Source: Paratinospora sagittata (Eukaryota; Streptophyta; Magnoliopsida; Ranunculales; Menispermaceae). Taken from it: a stretch of DNA of 64,000 nucleotides. Shown here one piece after another: positions 11,507 through 23,754 of the stretch. Numbering within the stretch: position 1 is the first letter of the stretch; every line of letters starts with the position of its first letter. The notes below the pieces were generated by a model that was not told the DNA's origin, searched no databases, and saw only the letters and a program-made list of their open reading frames with translations. Location: contig CM069592.1 of assembly GCA_035771175.1 (NCBI GenBank), positions 38,580,198 to 38,644,197 of the forward strand. The letters are read 5' to 3'. The translations under genes and the position numbers were made by a program.

Positions 11507-13534
11507 ATGGCCTTCTTCACCATTAATCATCCATGGGCTTTTACCTTTGGCCTCTTAGGTATACATATATACACATATATATGCCTTCAGTTCACTTCTG
11601 TTCACACTATATGTATAGTAATACTACTTTTATCTCAGCTCATCTGATGGGCTCTATGATGGCCACATGCAGCTAGCTAGCTGCCTTCAATTCATGATCA
11701 TCATCCCTCAGGGTCTTCTTTAGTATTACTTCTTGTGTGTAGCTGCCTCATGATCTTGATCTGCTTAATTAATATGAGCTTTCTTGGGTTCTTTTGATTT
11801 TCTAGTTCTAGCTAGCTATATTCTGTACTAGCTGGAGAATTCTTCTTTTTTGTATGGCTTAAGTAATTAATCTTGTAGTTTCTTCTTTGGGTCTTCTTTT
11901 CTACTTTAGTTCACTTTGAACTTTGACAGCTCTTTTAGCAACTAAGTATTGTGTTTTCATGATCATTTTACCTCTACCTTTACTTCTACTCATCAATATG
12001 ATAACTTTCTTTCTTTCATGAAGTCTCTTGTAAGAGTTACGACTGACACATTTTCTTTTTCATGGAAATTAATATTGTTGCAGGAAACGTTATCTCCTTT
12101 ATGGTGTACCTCGCACCACTGTAAGTAATATATTATATTATATTTGTTGATGTCCCTATATATACTTAGTAATTTATCAAACTTAGGTAATAAGTGAGTA
12201 ATTAATCACCACTAATTTGTAATTTAATTTTACTGCATGCAGACCCACGTTTTATAGAGTTTACAAGAAGAAATCAACTGAAGACTTCCAATCGGTGCCT
12301 TATGTGGTTGCACTCTTCAGTGCCATGCTTTGGATTTACTATTCATACCTTAAATCTGATGCTTATCTTCTCATCAGCATTAACTCATTCGGATGCTTCA
12401 TAGAGACCATGTACATCGCCATGTTCCTCACATATGCACCAAAACAAGCTAGGGTACTACTGTATATATACATATATAATTAACATATGATATTTTAATT
12501 AATTATTCTTCTTCTTTAATTTGGTTAATTAATTTTGAGATCGATGCTAATTAGTTTTAATGGTGTCTAGCTAGCTAATTGGAGTTTTGAAAATTAATTA
12601 AACACAGATCTTTACTGCAAAGCTACTTCTGCTGTTGAATATGGGGGTGTTCTCTTTGATCCTCCTGCTTACTCTCTTCCTAGCAAAAGGCAATAATCGT
12701 GTACATATTCTTGGATGGGTCTGTGTTACTTTAGCTGTGGCCGTCTTTGCTGCCCCTTTAAGCATTATGGTGAGAACATACAATCAATATTAATTATTAA
12801 TATTGTAATTGTTATATAATATTTTGAAAAAGACAAACAAAGGGCCCCTTTTCTTATTCATTTTTTTGTTATTCATGGGCATCCTAGAAAAGATAATGAT
12901 AATGCAATAAATAGTATATGTTGGTTTATTTGTATAAATCATGGTGATTAATTAATTTGGTAACTTTTGGGTATTTTTATGTTTTTTCACAGAGATTGGT
13001 GATAAATACAAAGAGTGTGGAATTCATGCCATTTTCCCTATCCTTCTTCCTCACATTGAGTGCAGTTATGTGGTTCTCCTATGGTTTACTGAGGAAGGAC
13101 CTTTATGTTGCTGTAAGTGACATTAATTACTAGCTAGATATATCACACTCTTCTTGCTCAATAAAATCAGTTATTTGGTTATTTGAGTTCTTTTTTTTTT
13201 TTTTTCTTTTTCTTGTACCCAACAGCTCCCAAATGTTCTGGGCTTCATCTTTGGAGTTCTTCAGATGGTGCTCTATGCAATCTACAAGGACTCCAAGAAA
13301 TTAGTGATTACAGAGGAGAAACTGCCTGAGAACATGGTTGAGATCATCAATAAGCATGGAACAGTGGTAAATTCTGAGGTCCATCCTATCTACGTTGAAG
13401 CCACACATGGTGATGATCATGATCAGAACAGGATGGATGAAGATGGTGGGAATCATCAGCATGAGCAAACTTGCAGAAATGAGCATATTTTAGTGGATCT
13501 GAGGGGGCCTCAAATGGTTGAATGTGCAGTGTGA
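11507..13534 (+). CDS. SWEET sugar transporter, clade III (SWEET9-15 type)
   Basis: Seen: six exons, 11507-11558, 12084-12120, 12243-12453, 12608-12769, 12993-13112 and 13226-13534, join in phase to 296 residues. The 37-bp second exon and 120-bp fifth exon are the usual SWEET sizes. Two MtN3/saliva repeats are visible: the first runs from about FTFGLLGNVISF through [20 protein letters not shown], and the second contains [24 protein letters not shown] and [20 protein letters not shown]. Seven membrane spans are expected (3+1+3). The cytosolic tail of about 80 residues is rich in His, Asp and Glu. Known: clade III members are bidirectional plasma-membrane sucrose transporters used in phloem loading, nectar and seed filling. 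Inference: the exact orthologue is not assigned. Confidence 0.94.
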
Positions 13535-13572
13535 TTCAAATAGAATAGGGAGAGCTATATACATACACACAC

Positions 13573-13580
<8 letters not shown>

Positions 13581-13629
<49 letters not shown>
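13581..13629. repeat. (TA)n microsatellite in the SWEET 3' region
   Basis: About 24 TA units in a row, just downstream of the SWEET stop codon and probably within the 3' UTR. Similar but shorter TA runs occur at 7313-7332, 36224-36262, 48762-48781 and 62612-62631. Confidence 0.9.
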
Positions 13630-13631
<2 letters not shown>

Positions 13632-16030
13632 CTACTGATCTCCTCACCTAGTTTTCTTAATATTACTACTGATTGTATGTTTTGTACTTTCTGATGATAT
13701 GGGTTAATTTCCAGTGCTGTCACCTATATGTATAAAATAAGATCAATATTGGCAGAGACGAACACCCAATGATTCATGCTTCATTTTGGGTACTGCATGG
13801 AATATAAATAAAAAGTACTGTTATATATATATATTTGTGTGTTTGGTGCCATTTTGCTTTCCTATGTATGGAAGGTATCTGAAAAAGACATTATTATTAC
13901 ATAAATTTTACCATTTATTTTATTTTATTTTATTTTATTTTTTTTGAGATTAAAATATATCGAGAACTTACATCCTTTTTAATATCTTTGGAGCATGAGC
14001 ACAAATACTTAAGAATATCATTGGCCAACAATAATAAAATGTGTTTTAAACTCGAAATCTTCAAAATAAGTGCACTTTTACCTAACGTTTCGACCACCCA
14101 ACCATTGGTTACATACATTTTACCATTACTTTGTCTTGCATAGTAAAAGGTGCAATTAAATTGCAATAAATGAAAGAGAACAAACCTGTCAAAAAGAGAA
14201 AAAGGAACAAAAAACTGTCGGTCAATTGCAAAATGTCAAGAAAAATGTCAACAAAACACCTATGAGAACTCGATTAAAAACTCAAACTCTCTACTGCCAT
14301 TAAATGATCACACGGGGATCCGGTGTAATTGCGCATCCCCATGTAATACAGACATCCCTATGCAATCTCATAGATGTGGAAAGCATAAGTTTTCAATGGT
14401 GTTTTCATGGATGTATCTCTAGCATTAATACTGATCAAATGTTTGTCCATCAAAATAATCTCACTGGGAGGAGTAGGATGCTTTGAGTTTTTACTCTCCA
14501 TTGTGTTGCTAATAGGCCAAATGCAATTCTTCATGCATTATCAGAACAGCAGTCTAATTATCCTCCATAATAATCTATCAATATATATTATGTATAATAA
14601 AAAACCAACAGTACTCCCAATTAATCAAAGGCGTCCAGACAATGCAAAACCAGCTTCACATTAAAGATCTTAAATCACAAATATATAATAAATTACATAT
14701 ACTAATATTAGGTTGGGTGAGTAGTTCTAAGTACATAACTCCAAACTCGAACTAATGTAAGTTTGAATTCCACTTTGTGCAGATTGATGTTGGAACTGTC
14801 CTAAGATATTTGTTGACGTGCCCCAAAGGGATTGGGGGAACATAATTAATTAGTCCACGATAGCCGTTGAACTTAAAATACATACGTACATATATAAAAT
14901 CTTATTGGTAGGAAATTTTCTATATATGTAAGTTTCGCTTGTTCTCTTGTGATTTAGAATGAACAATATTTAAGCTCATGTCCCATGATGGCAAATTGCA
15001 CTACTCAAGTCTTTTTCATTGAAGCTACGAAGAAACACATACTAGAAGCTTCTACTCTAATATTAGTCCCTTTGGAGCTCACTAAGGGCAAGATGAATTA
15101 ATTAAAATCAGAAGTAGATATATGAAACCACAAGAAGAGTTAATCTTAAACTTATATACTGTAATGTCAGAACCCAAGTTGAAGCTAAGCGTCATTTTTT
15201 TTTTTTTTTGAAGATTGATGGAGACCAATTTGCTTGTCATTTTCAACAACTGAGTTCATCATGATTCTCCACTAATAGTATACTTACACTACCTAATAAC
15301 TTTTTTTTTAGGAAAAGAGGGATTATGATAATATTGAAGCTTAATTATGTATATTAGTTTAGCTTACTTTAGGCTTAAAAGTTATTTATATTATTTGGTC
15401 ATAACCAAAACATTTTTTTGCGCAGTTCTTAACTTCAATTTTATATGCAATTCCTGATGACTAAGACCATTACCTCGTAAATTGATTTGATGAATTTATC
15501 AATATATTATTAAAAATTGTTTGCATATTATTCATGATATTTGTAGTCTATTATTTAACAGTGACTCATTATGCAATCAACAAAAGAAGATTACATATTC
15601 TATAACAAGAAACATATATAAGTACATTTCCTCCGTTAGCATTTGTATTGTTAAATTAAAAGTGCTTTTCTTGGCATTTGTTTAGTTGTATTGCCTTCTA
15701 TCCTCTATCTATCTTATCGCATTTGTTTATACATCTCCCAACATGTGGCAAAATGATTGTTAAGTTGTAGTTACTTTCATGAGTACTAGACATGCCTCAT
15801 TAATCATCCTCAATAAACTTATATATGTGGATCGATCACCTTGACTACGCTTATCACAACCAAAAGAAAGGTTATGTGATATATTTAAATATATAATGTT
15901 GTGGTTTGCCGTACATTCTCTTTTTAAGGTGTGGCTTTTTATCAATAGCTTAACAAAGTCCTATTTCTTAATAAAGGTAACGTCATATTCATGGTTGCTT
16001 TATGATTGGTACAAGAACCTACTTAGTATA
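13630..16030. other. Intergenic, AT-rich; possible SINE remnant at 14700-14850
   Basis: No gene is recognised. About 14700-14850 contains GGTTGGGTGAGTAG and, 50 bases on, GTTTGAATTCC, spaced like A and B boxes of a degraded plant SINE in the plus direction. Elsewhere only short open frames without domains. Confidence 0.35.
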
Positions 16031-16698
16031 TGTTGGTGCAAGATTTGACCAACATCAGTGGATTATGAGATGAAAGGGACATGCTGAGTTGAAACCCACG
16101 TAGATGATGATTTGATTAATTGTTCGAGACTTCTGACCCGAAAGGGAAAGAAAGGGAGATAATAGACTATCGTAAGAAACATCGGTGTGGTGTCGGTCAA
16201 AGACCCTCCGATGCCTAAGTCAGTTCTCAACTCCGTAGAGTAAATAATACTAAACTGGGTGAATAGTAACGTACTTCCCCAATAAGGGATTGTGAAGTGT
16301 TTATAGTGATTGGAGTCTTTGGCCTTGGCTAGTGTGTCGTTGTATTTTTAGTGTAGAATCATGTATTTGTTGCAGTGAATCTCGTGTAATCCTTATCTGT
16401 GTCGAACACAACTTTGCTAGTCAACTCAGTACACCAAGCTGATGGTTTATCGTCATATACGAATTTGTCTGCATTAACCAAGTTGATGCGTGGTTGGCAT
16501 CTTGGTACCTTGCCAGAAGGTATGACCTAGCATCCATGTCGTTACTGGCTGGTAGACTATTAATCCATCAAGTTGGTAGGTAAGGGTGCCAGGTCGGTAT
16601 CACAGCACTCCGAGTTCAAGCCATCAATTGATGTTGGTTCGGCTATCGTGGCTAATGACATGGCTTCCAAGTCGGTGTGCGAAGAACTTGTTCCAACA
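16031..16698. mobile_element. Solo LTR with 5-bp target duplication
   Basis: The 668-bp segment begins TGTTGG and ends CCAACA, a perfect 6-bp terminal inverted repeat with the canonical TG...CA ends of an LTR. It is flanked on both sides by GTATA (16026-16030 and 16699-16703), a perfect 5-bp duplication. No gag or pol, primer-binding site or second LTR is present. It is richer in G and C than its flanks. Inference: it was left by recombination between the two LTRs of a full element. Copia and Gypsy origin cannot be separated. Confidence 0.85.
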
Positions 16699-17173
16699 GT
16701 ATATATATTTCTTAATTTCTATCAACCCATGAAAGTTTAAACCACTGTTTAACTATAATTAATTTGTTATGTTTTTGTTATGATCTATTTTGCTAGAATT
16801 AACCTCTTTCAAATATATTGTAAAAGAGGTAGATGCATATATTTTGTAAATAAGATTAAAATGGGAGAAAAATGACTCAAAGGAAGAGGATAGAAGTGAT
16901 AATCATACAATATTACACGAATGCTTAGGGAGATGCAATATTACAAAGAAGAGTACTATAATAGAAAGGCACAAAATAGAAGAAATTAAATAATTAGAGT
17001 CTGTAATGTGGCAGGTATTTTGAAGCTTGCTTGGTGGGTGATTACTAAAAAAGATAGCTTGTGAGTTAAGTGGATTAGTGATAAATATCTAAAAACTAAA
17101 TCCTTTTGATCCCTTCCATTGACTGGAGACTGTTCTTGGGTTTGAAAGAAAGCCCTCAAGGTTAGGGAAGGAT

Positions 17174-18385
17174 TTCTATTTTTTTTTAAAGGATAAAAAT
17201 ATATTAAAAAGCTAAAGGCCGAAAGGCAGCAAAATTACAAAAATTACACCCTCTTATAGGGAACACCTGATATATCTCAATCAATAAGCATGTACAAATC
17301 ATTTGGAAAATTGGTGGAAGGGAAGAAAAGCTCCACACCGATATCAACAAAGCTAGCCAAAAAATCAGCAACATGATTTGCTTCTCTCCAAATATGGGTA
17401 ATCAACCAAGATCTCCATCTTTTAAGCAAGTCAAAAATCGGTGAAATCATGGATCTCAACCTCCAAGGGATCAAAGATTTGCCTTGGATGATCTGAACTA
17501 AGTAGAGAGAATCAGACTCTATTTGAATGTGGGCATTATAGTCAAGGGACGAGCACTCCATACCTTTCGATAGAGCTAAAGATTATGAATGGAGCACATC
17601 TCTCAAGATGATGGCACCTGCTAAAGCTCTCCTTAGAGAACGATCATGACCTCTCAAAATAGCACCATAACCACCTCTCTCCATAGACCAAGAACCATCA
17701 GTATTAAGTTTAAAGCAACCTGGGAGGGAGGCATCCACGCAATGAACTGGAGAGAATCTTGAACAGTTGATATTACAACATGCCAGGCATTATTGTTGAG
17801 TTGTATAAGTTACTGATAAAAATTGAAGTACCACATGAGTTGGTAACATCAAACGAGATATCACCCAACAAACCTTCGATCGATCTAGCCTTAAGATTAA
17901 ATTTTTTGTTGTTCCTTTCCATCCATATATGATGAACACGAGCAGCAAAGGTCGAATTGACTATGATGCTATCAAGGGAAGAATAAGAGTTGAAAGCCTG
18001 CATAATTTTGTCACCAACATCCTTCTAGTTATCAAGGTTCCCCACAATCTGAAAACATTTTTAAGCAATACCTTTCCAAATCAAATTAGAAAAGGCACGT
18101 GAGAAGAAGAGATGATCAATATTTTCCAGACCATTCCAACAAAGCACACAATATGGATCAACATTAATGCCAAGCCTCCTTAGTCTAGTCGTTGTGGATA
18201 ATCTACCCACCAAACCTTCCAAAGAGTCAGGCTAATATGAGGCACATGACCTTTAAACCAAGTTAGATTAGCCTAGTTGCGAGGAGGGCCTCCAGTCTAG
18301 TTATCTCCCAAGCAAATTTAAAGGAAAACAAACCATTAGAAGAAGGTTATTCTTCTTTGGCTTGACCTACTCTTCTTTCCCAAGC
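17174..18385 (-). mobile_element. L1-type LINE, 5'-truncated minus copy nested in the plus copy
   Basis: A minus-strand LINE 3' half of about 1.2 kb. Its poly-A reads as poly-T at 17180-17187. Inward come an RNase H region (17277-17561; HIQIESDS, THIWREANHVADFLAS), a linker with HHIWMERNNKKFNLKARS (17773-18003), and part of the zf-RVT region up to about 18340. It is flanked by AGGTTAGGGAAGGAT (17159-17173) and AGGTTAGGGAAAGAT (18386-18400), a 15-bp target duplication with one mismatch. The host sequence on both sides is the plus-strand LINE, so this copy inserted into a relative. Stops and frame breaks make it inactive. Confidence 0.85.
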
Positions 18386-18519
18386 AGGTTAGGGAAAGAT
18401 CGCGTGAGCATATCCTACTTCTTAATGGTAATGGGAGATCTACTCTTTTTTGGCTCGACTCATGGCACCCAGAGGGTATTCTTGTTCATCATTTTGGGGA
18501 AAATGTTAGAAGAAGATTT

Positions 18520-19780
18520 GTGTTCAACCACTTGTCCTTAGTGGCTGATGTTAGAAGTGATGGTGGTTGGTGTTTTCCAACTTCAAATAACCTTTTGCAA
18601 TCTATCTCCTTAGTGTTGAATCATGTAGACTGTCTACATCCTTGGGATTGTGATAAAATTATTTGGAAGCTCTCCGCTAATGGCCTGTTTACATTTATAT
18701 CAGCTTGGGAGATTACCAAAACTCAAGGTCCTTGTGACTGAGCTAATTTGATATGGTTTAAAGGTCATGTGTCTCGCATTAGCCTCACTCTTTGGAAGGT
18801 TTGGTGGGGTCGTTTGTCTACGACGACTAGATTGAGGAGGTTTGGCATGAATGTTAATCCCTATTGTATGTTATGCTGGAATGGTTTGAAAAATGTTGAT
18901 CATCACTTCTTCTCATGCGCCTTTTCTAATTTGATTTGGTAAGGCATTACCTGAAAATGCTTCCAATTTGTGGGGAACCTCGATAATTGGAAGGACATTG
19001 GTGAAAGAATTTTTCAGACCTTCAATGCCTCTTCTTTTGACAGTTGCATAGTCAAGTCGACTTTTGCAGCTTGTGTTCATCATATTTGGATGGAAAGAAA
19101 CAATAGGAAGTTCAATCTCAAGGCTAGATCGATTGAAGGCTTGTTGGGAGATATCCCATTTGATGTCATCAATGTCTGTGGTACCTCAATTTCTCTTAGT
19201 AGCCTAACGAGTTCAGCAACTTTTATTTTTTATGCTTGGCACATTGCAGTCTTAGATGCTCCAGAATCACTCCATGTTATTACTTGCTTGCCTCCCCCTC
19301 CAGGTTGCTTTAAACTTAATACTGACGGCTCTTGGACCATGGGGCGGGGTGGCTATGGAGCCATTTGGAGAGATCATGATGGTAATCCGAGGAGCACGCT
19401 AGCAAGTGCATGCCCCTTGCGGGATGTGCTTCACTCAAAATCCTTAGCCTTACTTAAGGGTTTGGAATGCTTCCCCCAGGAGTATGACGCACACATTCAA
19501 ATTGAGTCAGATTCCTTACACTTACTACAAATTATGCAAGGTAATGCTTTGATCCCTTGGAGATTAAGATCTATGATCTTATGTGTTCTTGACTTGCTTA
19601 GAAGGTGGAAGTCATAGTCTATTACACATATTTGGAGAGAGGCAAATCACGTTGCTGATTTTTTGGCTAATTATGCTGCTAACGGTGTGGAGATGATTTT
19701 TCCTCCCAGCATTTTGCCCACTTATTTGTATATACTTGTTAATAGACATATTTCAGGTGTCCCTTATCTGAGGGTGTAAT
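18520..19780 (+). pseudogene. Broken LINE ORF2 C-terminal part (zf-RVT plus RNase H)
   Basis: In one reading frame the segment is interrupted at 18739 (TGA), 18943 (TAA), about 18952 (TGA) and 19615 (TAG); otherwise the domain order is intact, down to VADFLANYAANGVE and LRV before the final stop near 19780. The minus copy has TGG where this copy has TAG at 19615, so that stop is a tryptophan mutation. RNase H acidic residues in LNTDG and IESDS and the VADF motif remain. Not a functional gene. Confidence 0.8.
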
Positions 19781-19850
19781 TTTTATATCTTTTGTAATTT
19801 TGCCACCTTTTGGCCTTTGTGTACATAATCTTTTTATCCTTCAAAAAAAT

Positions 19851-22800
19851 AAAATAATGAAAGATGAAAGTAAAGAAGAGAAGTCCACTACCACATCAAA
19901 AATATTACTTTAATTAATATAAAATATTTGATAGAAAATAGTATACATAAATTATAAATAATAAAAAAATTAAGGGAGGAAGGATGTAAGCATTGCATAC
20001 TTAAGTTTACATAATGTCCAATAATAAATGTGTGATGTTGCTTGGAAGATTATATTTTTCATTCATTCATAAAAAAGCAAGCAACAATAGACTTAAATCT
20101 CAATATTTTTGTAGCCTAAAAGCACATCCATGCACAAGACCCGTGCGCCATGCTAGATATGTACTACCCTACATAGATCAACTCTTTAAACATATTTAAA
20201 ACCCCAAGACTTTGGGAACTTCAATAAATAATATATATTGATTACGATGGGAGTTGCACTAGAGACAGTGTGTTATCAACAAGTTCCACTAACTACTATA
20301 TTGCACATGAAATTTATTATCATTGATAATGGCATACACCGCCAGAGTTACCTAACCTAGTGAGTACAATATAAAGTTTAGTTGCACAACTATGAAAATA
20401 TTTTTAATTTCATATATAGTATGAATCAAATTGATTCCCATAAAAATAAAAATAAAGTCAATTTTTATCAAAAAATGATGAACATTAAGATTTTGTACAC
20501 ATTATTGAACATTGTTGTGTCATAAAACTGGTGAACTACGTGTTAAGATGATTCATTTTAAATAGAATATTGAAAATGTGAGAAAATAACAATATCACCG
20601 ACTACAAAGAAAAACTTTTTTAACTTAGAGTTATTTATTTTATTTTTTTAAAGGAGACTAAGAGTTAGATTATTATATTTAAATTGTGTATAGGTTATGT
20701 TTCGCAAAAAAAAAAAAAATGAATTGATAATTTATATCAAGATAGACCTATTTTAACATCAATTAATTGAGACATAATTTGATATATTAATGATTGTATA
20801 CCAAGCACCATGTTTCTTTAGTTAATTATTAAATTATAATTAATATTGGATAGGAAATATAATTCAAATAAAAATATAATTTATTTGCCAAAAAAAAAGA
20901 TAAGCTGCACTAATATATTATCAATAAAGAGAAAAAAATTAATAATCATTTAAAAATACTTAATTTTACTCTACAAAAGAAAACACTAGAAATGAACAAT
21001 ACATAAAAAAAAAATCACTATCTAATACTTAATTAATTTTTATTTAAAATTAAATAGAAGAGGCTAATTAGCAGGGTTTACCCAAAACCCTAAAATTCAA
21101 TCGAGTTGGCTTTGATTGCAAACAGAATATTGTTTCTACATTTGAAAGCCTAAGAAGTTACAATAGTTAAAGCAATCACTATGTATAATTACATATTATG
21201 CCCTATATATTCTTGAGAAAAGAATGCCAAATATAAAACTTAATTATTTTGGTTGGTGATCATGGTGATGCAGCACCAGGAGGAGAAAAGGGAGGAAATA
21301 GAAAGAAATAAGAAGGGAATTAAGAAGAAATAGAGATAGAAGAAAGGGAAGAAGAAAAAGAGAAGAACAGAAATATATTATTCAATTCATATCAACCCAT
21401 TTGTTGCATTAATCCTATTAGAGACTATTTATAAAAACTCAAATAAACAATTAGGTTCCTAATAAAATTTCTAATAGAGTAGAACTAGTATCCTAATCCT
21501 CTCAAATAAATATCTAGACTCTTACTAAAAATAGACAACAAATATTAAATAATTAAAATTCAAAAAAAAAGAAAGCAAATAAGATCCTAATAAAATATAT
21601 TCATTAATTAATCTTCATTACATGGCTTCTAAGCTAATTTAAAGATATATAATTAAGAAAAAAAAATGCATTTATTGATAATAGAGATTTATTTATCTTT
21701 ACTTTGTAATTAAATGGTCAAAGGCTAATAATAGAACATCATGATACAATATATATATTATGCATGACATTAAGAAGTGACATAGTTTGCTATCACAAAG
21801 AGCCCAGCATTAACCATTTAATGGTGCGTAACAATAAAACCTATTTGCTCAAAAATAAAATAAAGAACGAAAAAAGTACCTTGCTATTGTTCCATCACAA
21901 CTTGGTGAGAGTATTGTCGACAATTTGGTCTTTGGGCTTTTCTATCAGCGGGTCAACCCTAAAAACGAACAATAAACCTTTAAGATATATTAAACAAATG
22001 TCGGGTGACAATGTAAATACAACGCTAACACTCGTACTGTTGAATATTTGTATATTTTTATAAAGGGTCGGCTATTTTTAACTATCCTTATTATATCTTC
22101 ATCTATCTCATCTAAAAATTAAAAAGTTAAAAAAAATCTTGTCTGATGTTATCAAAAAGAATAAATATTAAATTTCTTAAACCCTCTCACCTTTTTCTTC
22201 ACCCACTCACATTTTATCTTAAATTCTTCAATTCTTCAACTCTCATAACTCATCTCAATCTTTAATCTTGTTATTTTCTTATATTTTTTAAATCAAAAAC
22301 ATACATTTCTATCATTTTCACCCATTTGAAGTATTTTTTTATAAAAACATACTCAAAATCAAAGATAAAAGGGAGCGAAAATGAATTTCAAAACCTAAAA
22401 ATATCAGTCTCAGATTAGATGTATTCAACCCTGCGTGGGTGGACAGAATGAAGTCTGTCCGACCCTAATAAGCTGAACATATCTCTTCTGTTCTGCCCAT
22501 CAGGATTGGACAAAAAAGAAAAATCAAAATCAAAATCAAAAAATGTATTGTTCGACTCAATAAGGTTGAACATTTTTTTATGTCTGACCTATAGTAGTTG
22601 AACATAAAGAAAAATGTCCGACCCACTAGGGTCGGATGTTTGCGATTCTGACATACATAATGGATTTCTGAAACTATTTTCGTCTCCTCATTCTATCATT
22701 TTCATCTATTTTTTGGCAAAAAAAAAAAAAACAGTCTAATATAATAATGTAGCATTAAAATCAATTTAAAACATGTAAATATCATGATTTACTTATCGAT

Positions 22801-23754
22801 TTGTGGTAAAAAGTTACACTTAAATTACTTTGAGTTCAAAACCTTCAAAACCCAAAATAATCTGATTTTTTGGCAAGATTTCGCGATATTGTTGCTAACA
22901 AATCTTTTTAACGGTGTTTTAACCCTTTGAATAATTGAAAAACTTGAAGAAATAATAAATTAATGATAAAGAGAAGAGAGAGAGGAAAAGGGTTTAGTGT
23001 CTTGGGGTAAGAAGGGTAGAATAAAAATTTAACAAACGCTGGGTACGATGCCACCGTTGGGTTTTAGCATTGCACCCATTATCTCCAAAAGAGTTTTTGT
23101 GCACGTTTTTAGACATCAAAACTAGAACTAGTTATGAATTATGATTGAGGATGAAGCATATTATATATAATGGGCCCAAGCCAAGCCCATATTATAGCAA
23201 GCAAACCAGCCTTTTAAGCCCAAAGTCTCAAGTGCCTGTCGTTTTAGGATTGTTACTTCCTTGTAACAATTATACATGTATTTATATTTTTCTTTGTCAT
23301 ATGGCTACAAGCCTGAGACCAATACTTATCTTACGTCATCAAGTTGACCAAGGTCAACCAATGTGATCGTTCATCATGTGACTTTATTATAGATAGATAT
23401 AGAAAACAAGTCAACGACTCCCAATCTCCACGTGGCGGAATTTCTAGACTCTTGTGCCCAACCCTCATTAAAAAAATCCCGACTTACACGGTAGACGTGC
23501 GACGTCGTGGCGCGCACAAGAGGGAGAGCTCTCTCATGTCCGTACATCTCCAACCTCTCTGACCCGTTCCCCCTCTCTTTCCGCATCTCCTTCTTCTTCT
23601 CTTAAGAAACGTCGAACAAACAAACAAACAAACAAACAAATCAAGCAACGAAGAAACCAAACAAAACGACCAAACAAAAAAAACTTGCAGAGAAAGAACG
23701 AACGAACAAAACTGAAACTGAAATCGAAATCGAAATCGCAACCGAAACAACAAC
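19851..23754. other. Intergenic, AT-rich; EXO70 promoter at right end
   Basis: No gene is seen. 21247-21560 is purine-rich with a TATA-like word and looks like a fragment of an LTR in minus orientation. 22430-22640 contains several copies of GTCCGACCC in both orientations, of unknown origin. The last 200 bases before 23755 hold CAAA tandem units (23618-23641) that are probably in the EXO70 leader. Confidence 0.45.

Larger units (their letters stand above)
17010..19850 (+). mobile_element. L1-type LINE fragment, plus copy, split by a nested insertion
   Basis: The left piece (about 17010-17173) reads as the region after the reverse transcriptase (LKLAWWVITKKDSL, then WISDKYLKTKS and KKALKVRE), with three TGA codons where tryptophan is expected. 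The frame resumes at 18386 after the inserted minus-strand copy: LFWLDSWHPEGILVHHFG, a zf-RVT region (VWWGRLSTTTRLRR, PYCMLC, HHFFSCAFSNLIW), then an RNase H domain with LNTDGSW and IESDS. The 3' end is GGGTGTAATTTTT...TTTGCCACCTTTTGGCC and an A-rich tail at about 19838-19850. The 5' end and any target duplication of this copy are not resolved. Confidence 0.82.
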
